Assembly (NCBI GenBank): GCA_026014815.1 | Contig: JAOZHP010000048.1 | Coordinates: 39,322-103,321, forward strand | Direction: 5' to 3' | Length of the DNA: 64,000 nucleotides | Origin: Candidatus Bathyarchaeota archaeon | GTDB taxonomy: Archaea > Thermoproteota > Bathyarchaeia > TCS64 | Shown here: positions 57,690 through 64,000 of the stretch, one piece after another | Position numbering within the stretch: the first letter of the stretch is position 1 | How the letters are laid out: each line of letters begins with the position of its first letter | Program-made: the position numbers and the translations under genes | The notes under the pieces: generated by a model | What the model was told of the DNA's origin: nothing | Databases searched by the model: none | What the model saw: only the letters and a program-made list of their open reading frames with translations

Positions 57690-58163
57690 ATGAAAACGAA
57701 AGATATTTCACTGATTACAGTGTTCGCCGCACTTTACGCGGCAATGGTAGTGGTGTTCGCACCGATAAGCTTCTACGCGATACAGTTCAGAGTCGCAGGT
57801 GTTCTCAGGCCAGGCATAGCTAGAAAACGTGAGCTAGCCATTGCCTACGCCATTGGAACCGCTGTCGCTAACATATTCAGTCCCTTCGCGGGGATATACG
57901 AGATACTGTTCATGCCTGTAATGAGCCTTATAGCTGGGTTTGCAGGCTACGAAGCGTCAAAGAGATTCAAAGGCAACTATTTTGTCTGTGGCGTAGTCAT
58001 CGCGTTGATTATCCCGGTGAGCGTCTCTTGGATGCTTAATCAGCTCTTTGGGTTGCCCATGGTCGCGACTCTTCCAGGCATCCTAATCGCTGAACAGGTG
58101 ATAAACATCATAGGCTCAACCTTGTTCAAGATGATAGAGTCCAGGTACAGGTGGTGGGAGTAA
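57690..58163 (+). CDS. QueT-like queuosine-precursor transporter
   Basis: A 157-aa protein with about five membrane helices (ISLITVFAALYAAMVVVFAP; FRVAGVLRPGIARKRELAIA; YAIGTAVANIFSPFAGIYEI; VVIALIIPVSVSWMLNQLFG; ILIAEQVINIIGSTLFKM). The A-L-Y start, the I-Q-x-R followed by G-V-L loop and NIFSPFAG turn fit QueT/ECF-type S-components. The transporter would import a deazapurine. It shares one base with queC (TAATG), so transport and synthesis genes of 7-deazaguanine nucleosides are coupled. Confidence 0.78.
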   Translation: MKTKDISLITVFAALYAAMVVVFAPISFYAIQFRVAGVLRPGIARKRELAIAYAIGTAVANIFSPFAGIYEILFMPVMSLIAGFAGYEASKRFKGNYFVCGVVIALIIPVSVSWMLNQLFGLPMVATLPGILIAEQVINIIGSTLFKMIESRYRWWE

Positions 58164-58810
58164 TGAAGAAAGCGGTCGTAATACTAAGCGGCGGCCCGGA
58201 TTCGGTAACTGTAGCCTACTGGGCGAAGGCCAAGGGATACGATGTGCACGCCGTCACATTCAATTACGGGCAGAAGGCCCAGATCGAGATACTGAAGGCA
58301 GTGGAGACAGCGGCAGAGCTAGGCATCAATCACAAGGTCATAGACCTGTCAAGTCTCTCAGATATCTATGAGGGAGTAACTAGCCTCGTCGATAAACGGC
58401 TTGAGGTGACAGGGGAGTTCACGGATCCCATCATCGTGCCCTTCAGGAACGGCGTATTCATCGCCGTGACGGTGGCTTACGCTGACGGCATCGGTGCAAA
58501 CCACATTTTCTATGGAGCCCACGCGAGTGACGAGCCCTTCTACCCAGACTGCAGGAAAGAGTTCTATGAGGCGTTTCAAGAAGCAGCAAGACTAGGCACA
58601 GAGAAGCCAATAACCATAATGTCCCCATACAGTGACACCTCCAAATCTGGTATACTGGAGGACGCGTTGAAGCTGGGTGTACCATTAGAGAAGACTTGGA
58701 GTTGCTACCTAGAGGGTCCGGTGCATTGTGGTGGATGCGAGTCATGCAACAACAGGAAGAAGGCGTTCATTGAGGCAGGGATACCTGATCCGACTGAGTA
58801 CATCTCTTAG
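58163..58810 (+). CDS. queC: 7-cyano-7-deazaguanine synthase
   Basis: A 215-aa ATP-dependent enzyme that turns carboxydeazaguanine and ammonia into preQ0, the precursor of archaeosine or queuosine. PP-loop AVVILSGGPDSVTVAYWAKA (SGGxDS), substrate segments VPFRNGVFIAVTVAYAD and HFYGAHASDEPFYPDCRKEF, and the zinc site CYLEGPVHCGGCESCNNRKK. ATG 58163 shares a base with the queT stop. Confidence 0.93.
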   Translation: MKKAVVILSGGPDSVTVAYWAKAKGYDVHAVTFNYGQKAQIEILKAVETAAELGINHKVIDLSSLSDIYEGVTSLVDKRLEVTGEFTDPIIVPFRNGVFIAVTVAYADGIGANHIFYGAHASDEPFYPDCRKEFYEAFQEAARLGTEKPITIMSPYSDTSKSGILEDALKLGVPLEKTWSCYLEGPVHCGGCESCNNRKKAFIEAGIPDPTEYIS

Positions 58811-58855
58811 GTTTTCCCATGAGCCTTATCAACCAGTTACCCGCATAGTCTTGCA

Positions 58856-59440
58856 ATGAATATCAAGATAGTGCGCCTCATGGCCATCTTCGGGGTGGTA
58901 GCGCCCTTTCTGGGGCTTTTCATGATTGTCCTCAGCGCCAGTTTTACATCTGGCTGGAGTTTCTGGGCGCATCCCCTAAGTGACCTTGGTAGCGGTGAGT
59001 TCGGTGCTACCTTGTTCAACAGCGGTCTCGCCATGACAGGGTCTTTGATGCTTCTGTTCAGCACGGGGCTCTTTGAGCTTACCAAACGTGACACCGTTGG
59101 CCAGATAGGGAGTGTACTGTACCTCGTTATCTCAGGCATCGTCGTGGTGCTTAGTTTAGCGACTATCGAGGTGCAGCCTCATCACAACTATCTCGCCACG
59201 GCGTTGTTCGTGCTCACCCCATTGACTATGATGTTGTTCGCCTTGTATCTCTGGAGGAAAGAGATGAAGACCTATGCATACCTCAGCGCTGCTGCTGCCA
59301 TACTTGGTGTAGCAGCCTTCGCCATCAGTGGACCAGTGACAGGGTTCAAGGAGGCAATCAGCCTCACCGGGCTAGGCGTCTGGGAGATAGCTTTAGGGCT
59401 CTGGATGAGGAAACAGACTGACCCCTACGAAGAGTTCTGA
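58856..59440 (+). CDS. DUF998 membrane protein
   Basis: A 194-aa protein with six membrane helices starting MAIFGVVAPFLGLFMIVLSA. The typical DUF998 opening, W-S-F-W-A-H-P-L-S-D-L-G followed by G-E-F-G-A-T-L-F-N-S-G, is present, and the helices VLYLVISGIVVVLSLATIEV and LTPLTMMLFALYLWRKEM follow. Function of the family is unknown; it is often near tRNA-modification or lipid genes. It lies 45 bp after queC and may be in that operon. Confidence 0.78.
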   Translation: MNIKIVRLMAIFGVVAPFLGLFMIVLSASFTSGWSFWAHPLSDLGSGEFGATLFNSGLAMTGSLMLLFSTGLFELTKRDTVGQIGSVLYLVISGIVVVLSLATIEVQPHHNYLATALFVLTPLTMMLFALYLWRKEMKTYAYLSAAAAILGVAAFAISGPVTGFKEAISLTGLGVWEIALGLWMRKQTDPYEEF

Positions 59441-59505
59441 GCCTAATAGATAAGAAAGCCTTTTTCTTCAGGAAGAGCCTCTCAAAGAGTTAAATTATCC
59501 TGAGA

Positions 59506-60816
59506 TTAGGGGTAGACCCTTCTCATGTCCCTCGGGAACGGCACGGTGTCACGTATATGATCCAGCTTCAGCATCCACATGAGCACACGTTCAACTCCCA
59601 AGCCGAATCCGCTGTGAGGCACAGTACCCCATTTCCTTAGGTCCATATACCACGCATAATTCGCTGGGTCAAGCCCATCATCAAGGGTTCTCTGGTAGAG
59701 CTGCTCGTAGTTGTGGACACGTTGCCCTCCACCGATTATCTCTCCGTAACCTTCCGGTGCGAGAAGATCAGAGCTCAACGTGACTTCCGCCCGCTTAGGG
59801 TCAGGCATGTGATAGAATGGCTTGATGCCGCTAGGGTAACCTACAACCCAGAAAGGTGTCTCGAACTCCTCTGTCAATGGGCCTTCCTGCTGCCACCCGA
59901 AGTCGTCGCCCCAGAACATCTCTATGTTTTTAGACTGTACTATTTCCACGGCTTCATCGTAGGTGATCTTGGGGAAAGGCGCCTTCAGTGACGCCAAGTA
60001 ATCTGGGTCCCTGCCCACAGCCTTCACCTTCTCCGGCATAACCTCTGCAAGCGTGTTGGCCATGTGGCACACCAGCCTATCACCCGAGTTCTGGATGTCA
60101 CTGAGTGTGCTCCAAGGCTCCTCAAGCTCCATATGAAGGAACTCGCTCAGGTGCCTCCTGGTTCTACTTGGCTCGGCCCTGAAGCTGGGAGCGATGGTGT
60201 AGATTTTTCCAAGGCTACTGATGAGCGCCTCAGCGTATAGCTGCCAACTCTGACTGAGATACACGCCCTTCCTCTCAAAGTACTCGACGCTGAAGAGTGT
60301 GCTTCCCCCCTCTACCGACGCCGTCATGAACATGGGTGTCTGGACCTCGGTGTACCCGTTCTCCTTAAACCAGTCCCGTGCAGCCTGCAGGAACTTGGCC
60401 CTTATCTGGAAGATGTTCTGGAGCTTGGGCTCCCTAATGTACAGGTGCCTGTTGTCCATGAGGAACTCGATGCCCTGCTCTTTCTTCACTATCGGGTAGT
60501 CAAGCTTTGACTCGTAGACGTTACCGATTTCATTGACCCTGATCTCCCAGCCACCAGGCGCACGATTATCCTCCTTGACCTTACCTTTCATCTCCAAGGC
60601 GGTCTCTAGGGGCAGCTTCTCGACGCGACTGAATGTCTCCGCGTCGATGTTACGCTTATTTAGTGTGCACTGGATGACTCCTGAACCGTCTCTTAGCTCC
60701 AGGAACTGGATGCCGCCGCTGCTTCTGCTGGTGTAAATCCAGCCGCGGACCTTAACCTCGGCTCCGTCCTCATTGTCTCCTTTCAGTATATCGGCTACGT
60801 CTATGAATCCGGTCAT
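59506..60816 (-). CDS. asnS: Asparaginyl-tRNA synthetase
   Basis: A 436-aa class II synthetase: an OB-fold anticodon-binding domain (VRGWIYTSRSSGGIQFLELR) and catalytic core with motif 2 FRAEPSRTRRHLSEFLHMEL and motif 3 GFGLGVERVLMWMLKLDHIR. The C-terminal sequence ends in RDTVPFPRDMRRVYP, typical of AsnRS rather than AspRS (which ends in TLFPRDP). I use ATG 60816; upstream in-frame codons would extend it by 22 residues without a good start. Charges tRNA-Asn. Confidence 0.93.
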   Translation of the reverse strand: MTGFIDVADILKGDNEDGAEVKVRGWIYTSRSSGGIQFLELRDGSGVIQCTLNKRNIDAETFSRVEKLPLETALEMKGKVKEDNRAPGGWEIRVNEIGNVYESKLDYPIVKKEQGIEFLMDNRHLYIREPKLQNIFQIRAKFLQAARDWFKENGYTEVQTPMFMTASVEGGSTLFSVEYFERKGVYLSQSWQLYAEALISSLGKIYTIAPSFRAEPSRTRRHLSEFLHMELEEPWSTLSDIQNSGDRLVCHMANTLAEVMPEKVKAVGRDPDYLASLKAPFPKITYDEAVEIVQSKNIEMFWGDDFGWQQEGPLTEEFETPFWVVGYPSGIKPFYHMPDPKRAEVTLSSDLLAPEGYGEIIGGGQRVHNYEQLYQRTLDDGLDPANYAWYMDLRKWGTVPHSGFGLGVERVLMWMLKLDHIRDTVPFPRDMRRVYP

Positions 60817-60947
60817 CTTGACCATCCACTGAATAGCTGAGGCGGTTAAAGACGTTTTTCCCCATAACCGATAAAACCTCAACTATTCTATTGTAGATTC
60901 CACAGTCTAATCACTAGTCTTTTCCATTCGTACATAGTTCATCAACT

Positions 60948-61430
60948 ATGACTCAGCCAAGCAGCGGTGACATCATCAAGGGCTTCGAGGCCGCGAGAGC
61001 CAATTCCATCTACTATCTCGGCAAGGCACTCATCGATAACCTTGGAGCCGAGAAAGGACGAAAAATATTAGAAGAGACCGTGTGGGCTATGAGCAGCGAC
61101 TCGGGCTCCAAGGCGAGACAGGGCTATGAGGCTCGGGGCGTCGAGAACACTTGGCGGAACCACCGTGATGCCAATGGCCCCCTGTATAAGCTTGCCTGGG
61201 AGGGCGGAATAGTCCATGACGAGGAAAACCACAAGATAATCGAATATTCATACTGTCCCCTCGCAGATGGATTCACTAAACTCGGGAGCGAAGCCGAGGA
61301 GATTGGAGACATCTACTGCGCCCACACAGACAACGCGTTCTGGAGCGGCTTCAACCCAGAGTGGACTGTGACTAGGGAGAAAACCTTCAGCAAATACGGC
61401 TTATGTCGACTTGTATGGAGAAAGAAGTGA
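60948..61430 (+). CDS. ATC-hydrolase-like protein
   Basis: A 160-aa protein whose pattern KIIEYSYCPLADGFTKLGSE, then IGDIYCAHTDNAFWSGFNPE matches the L-2-amino-thiazoline-4-carboxylic acid hydrolase family, with two Cys and an Asp-rich segment. Family members hydrolyse such rings and related substrates; the activity here is not certain. Stand-alone gene divergent from asnS. Confidence 0.65.
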   Translation: MTQPSSGDIIKGFEAARANSIYYLGKALIDNLGAEKGRKILEETVWAMSSDSGSKARQGYEARGVENTWRNHRDANGPLYKLAWEGGIVHDEENHKIIEYSYCPLADGFTKLGSEAEEIGDIYCAHTDNAFWSGFNPEWTVTREKTFSKYGLCRLVWRKK

Positions 61431-61532
61431 AAGGCCACCTGAATTCATTAGCTTACGAGTTGGGAAAGCGTTTCATTCTTTAAGCTTCAATCCCCTGTTT
61501 GATTGTAAATAATTGAAGGATGAGGCTTTTCA

Positions 61533-62681
61533 TTAGGCTGCTTTTCTTGCCAATGCCTTGAACTCGTTCATGTTCCTGACGCCGATGGAGTGAAGATTCC
61601 CGACGTTCACATTCTCTAAGTGACGTGCCGCTGCATTGTAGCAATCCACAGCCTGTGAAACCGGTGTAATAGGCAAGTCCATCATCCTGTAATCTGGGTG
61701 AAAGACAAGCAAACTATATGGGATTGAAGGGTTAATCTCCCCGATGAACTCGGCGATTCTATCCACCTCATGAGAGTCAACGTAACCCGAGACCATCAAC
61801 GTTGTTGCGGTCAGCACAGGCAATCCGGGCCTCAACGGGAAAAACTCCTCTCCAATCGTCCTAAAGTTAGCGTACGCTCTCTCGTTTTTGACTCCAGACA
61901 GCGCCATACTCAGGCTGGGTGTGAAGCATTTTAAGTCAAACTTGATGTTACCCCCACTAGAGAGGGACAGCTGAGCAGCCTCCTTTACCAGACCTGTGTC
62001 ACCGCAGCCGTTCCACTCAAAACATATCCTGAGTATGCGTTCCTTGCAGGCTTCAATCGCTTTCTTAGACGCGTTGATGGCAAATGGAAGCTGGGGCTCA
62101 GGTGAGCCTCCGAAGAAACAGATGCAGGAAACACGGGGGTTACCCGCCACGATTCCTGCGAACTCATCAACCGTCATCCTTGTCCCTGCGTTGAGGTCCT
62201 TGTGGCTGGAGTTTTGGCAATAGAGGCAGTTGAAGTTACAGCCATAAAAGAAGACTGAGAGATTCTGGTACCCCCTTTCAGTGTTGGAACTGTAACAGAA
62301 CTCGGGGTACCCCGCCCCGGTGCCCCCCGGGCAGAACCAAGCACCACAGCAGTTGGTGACGTGAGGGTCCAAATACGCGTGCAACAACCCAGAGTCAGAT
62401 GTAGACAATGATTGTAGCCTTCCATCGTTCCATCTGACTCCACAGAAACCTTTCTCTCCCTCCCCCATCATACACTGGTTGGCACAAAGATTGCATTGCA
62501 CTCCCCCCTCTGTCCTCGGGGGTGAAATAGGTAAACCGTGAATACTTCGAGAAGTCCTGTGACCTTCTGAAACATATGCCATAGATTTGGAAGATGCCTC
62601 TCTAATACAGTCGACGCAGACACCGAGCGCCTCAGTGATGAATGGCTTCGTCTCTCCACAAATCTTACACCGATTCTCCAT
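61533..62681 (-). CDS. Radical SAM protein (PflA-activase-like, AmmeMemo type)
   Basis: A 382-aa protein from ATG 62681. The N-terminus has zinc-like clusters MENRCKICGETK with CVDCIREAS and CNLCANQCMMGEGEKGFC. The radical SAM motif is YGCNFNCLYCQNSSHK. Further segments: VSCICFFGGSPEPQLPFAIN, ICFEWNGCGDTGLVKEAAQL. This matches pyruvate-formate-lyase-activase-like radical SAM enzymes found in archaea, of which some act in the AMMECR1-MEMO context; no such partner is in view. Substrate unknown. Confidence 0.82.
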   Translation of the reverse strand: MENRCKICGETKPFITEALGVCVDCIREASSKSMAYVSEGHRTSRSIHGLPISPPRTEGGVQCNLCANQCMMGEGEKGFCGVRWNDGRLQSLSTSDSGLLHAYLDPHVTNCCGAWFCPGGTGAGYPEFCYSSNTERGYQNLSVFFYGCNFNCLYCQNSSHKDLNAGTRMTVDEFAGIVAGNPRVSCICFFGGSPEPQLPFAINASKKAIEACKERILRICFEWNGCGDTGLVKEAAQLSLSSGGNIKFDLKCFTPSLSMALSGVKNERAYANFRTIGEEFFPLRPGLPVLTATTLMVSGYVDSHEVDRIAEFIGEINPSIPYSLLVFHPDYRMMDLPITPVSQAVDCYNAAARHLENVNVGNLHSIGVRNMNEFKALARKAA

Positions 62682-62767
62682 GTGTTCCCGTGGAGTTGTC
62701 CACCATCGACCCAACGTCAGCCCCATGGAAACCTAGTCTATTGTAAGTAAAAAATTGGTGAGATTCG

Positions 62768-64000
62768 CTACCAACCGATCGCACAACCGTCGGCCCTGCC
62801 CTCCGAGCCAGCGGTCAGGACTCCAGTAACTGGGTTCCTGTGAATTATCTGGCCTTTACCAAAAATGCCTCGCCTGTAGCCGCTACATGAAACGACCTCG
62901 TGTCCCATTGCTGATAGCTGGCTCATTACCTTTACATCGATCTCGTCCTCGATCCCTATCTTGCCCCCACTCTGTCCGTCTAAGATGCGGAATCTTCCAG
63001 CGTCAAGGGCTTCCTGTGGGTTCATTCCATAGTCCACCAAATTCACGATGACTTGGGTGTGTCCCTGTGGCTGCATGAAGCCACCCATGACGCCGAAAGG
63101 CGCGTATAGTTCACCGTCTTTCATAGCCATGCCCGGAATTATTGTGTGATATGGACGCTTGTTGGGTTCTAGACAATTAGGGTGGTCGGGTTCTAAGCTG
63201 AATCCGTAGCCTCTATTCTGTAACGTGAAACCGCAACCCTTGGGGATGATGCCTGTACCGAATCCATTGTAGTTGCTATTGATGAAGCTACAAGCGTTAC
63301 CTTCTCCATCGACTATACAGAAGTATACGGTGTCTGAGCCAGCAACAGGTGAACCCTTCTGAACATCAACCGTCGCTTTCTTAGGGTCGATGAGCTGTCT
63401 CCGCTTTGCAGCGTATTCCTTGCTTAGAAGCTCTTTTATCGGCACATGAACCACGTCTGGATCAGCCACGTACCATCTCGCGTCGGCGAACGCCAGACGC
63501 ATAGCCTCGATGAGAGTGTGCAAATGCTTGACAGACCCATGAGGAACACCTGTGAAATCATATTCCTCTAGAATATTCAAAGCGATTAGAGCCGTGATGC
63601 CCTGTCCATTTGGGGGAATCTCGAAGACATCTAACCCCTTATAGTTGGTTGAGATGGGTTCAGGGAACGTGTTCTTGTGTTTACGAATATCATCGACCGT
63701 CATGGTTCCTCCCATCGGTTCAAGGACCTTCACAATCTCCTCTGCGATCCTTCCCTCATAGAACCCTGCTTTCCCGTACTCCGCCACCGACCTGAAAGTC
63801 TTCGCGAGGTTCACGTTCTTCATTATCTCTCCTACAGCTGGAGCCCTGCCGTCGATGAGCATCTCGTTGTAGTGAGGACCTGTCTTAAGTTTGGGGATGC
63901 CCATATTCCAAGCTCTTGCTGTTATTGGGCTAACCGGGAAACCTTCTTCACCTAGTTTTATCGCTGGCTCTAGTACGTCGGTCATGTTCATTGTCCCATA
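62768..64000 (-). CDS. Gamma-glutamyltransferase, 5' end beyond the window
   Basis: The frame runs to the window end; ATG 63991 is internal (YGT precedes it), so the N-terminus lies beyond. The visible part covers the C-terminal 410 residues: LEPAIKLGEEGFPVSPITAR, the maturation site at SPVAGSDTVYFCIVDGEG with Thr as the N-terminal nucleophile, NSNYNGFGTGIIPKGCGFTL and FGVMGGFMQPQGHTQVIVNL. The enzyme transfers or hydrolyses the gamma-glutamyl group, and Thr in SDT becomes the N-terminus of the small subunit after cleavage. Confidence 0.9.
   Translation of the reverse strand, partial: YGTMNMTDVLEPAIKLGEEGFPVSPITARAWNMGIPKLKTGPHYNEMLIDGRAPAVGEIMKNVNLAKTFRSVAEYGKAGFYEGRIAEEIVKVLEPMGGTMTVDDIRKHKNTFPEPISTNYKGLDVFEIPPNGQGITALIALNILEEYDFTGVPHGSVKHLHTLIEAMRLAFADARWYVADPDVVHVPIKELLSKEYAAKRRQLIDPKKATVDVQKGSPVAGSDTVYFCIVDGEGNACSFINSNYNGFGTGIIPKGCGFTLQNRGYGFSLEPDHPNCLEPNKRPYHTIIPGMAMKDGELYAPFGVMGGFMQPQGHTQVIVNLVDYGMNPQEALDAGRFRILDGQSGGKIGIEDEIDVKVMSQLSAMGHEVVSCSGYRRGIFGKGQIIHRNPVTGVLTAGSEGRADGCAIGW

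Noticed and set aside
1-64000. CRISPR array or cas1/cas2
   Set aside because: Cas4-like proteins are present, but no regularly spaced repeats with unique spacers of constant length and no Cas1 or Cas2 motif were seen on either strand.
1-64000. rRNA genes
   Set aside because: No rRNA-like conserved stretch was recognised. Only one tRNA is supported.

Overview
The window is archaeal chromosomal DNA. The evidence is TFB (39688-40638), A-type ATP synthase subunits I and K, an archaellin with a class III signal peptide, small-type PurL with separate PurS and PurQ, PCNA, Lrp- and PadR-type regulators, Shine-Dalgarno-led overlapping operons and TATA-like promoters. It resembles mesophilic, metabolically broad archaea such as Asgard/Thorarchaeota-like or Bathyarchaeia-like lineages, but I cannot place it further from sequence alone.

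Two halves differ sharply. Bases 1 to about 28000 are accessory DNA. Bases 1-11400 look AT-rich and form a defence island: an AlbA_2-domain protein cut by the window edge plus a catalytically inactive short prokaryotic Argonaute (1-2837); decayed DNA with an AbrB remnant; a Panacea-like antitoxin with a RelE/ParE toxin (3715-4696); a transposase scar; a BcgI-like operon made of a small winged helix protein, a fused nuclease-methyltransferase, a specificity subunit and a HEPN-motif protein (5584-9714); and a Cas4-like nuclease next to an IS5-type transposase. Bases 11492-14946 hold a small membrane-anchored acidic protein and a three-gene nucleic-acid cassette: PD-(D/E)XK protein, RNase J-like metallo-beta-lactamase, and winged helix fused to a NucS-like nuclease. 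Bases 14972-27803 look like an integrated virus or plasmid replicon: PCNA, iteron-like repeats, SPL-like radical SAM, DUF488, many small genes, a Cas4-like nuclease, a zinc-ribbon protein, a primase-polymerase/SF3 helicase, an XPD/DinG helicase and an OB-fold protein, nearly all on the minus strand. No integrase or capsid gene was recognised. This element appears to use CTG start codons and shows a recurrent GGAGGCTGAG ribosome-binding junction between small genes.

From about 28300 the content becomes ordinary chromosome: regulators, purS-purL-purQ, ATP synthase I and K, CBS and Lrp-type proteins, TFB, archaellin, CoA-transferase, family 4 uracil-DNA glycosylase, ArgRS beside tRNA-Arg(CCG), HtrA protease, PHP phosphatase, methyltransferase, queT-queC, AsnRS, radical SAM and gamma-glutamyltransferase (cut by the window end). 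A small second accessory patch lies at 47100-49900 after a truncated M14 peptidase and contains four copies of a roughly 22-bp repeat. A deletion scar lies at 55510-56030.

The best leads for undescribed biology are the AlbA_2-Argonaute pair, the HEPN gene attached to a BcgI-like system, the nuclease/metallo-beta-lactamase/NucS cassette, CTG initiation and the shared junction motif in the integrated replicon, and a probable regulatory leader before queT-queC in which an exact anti-Shine-Dalgarno can pair with the queT ribosome-binding site.
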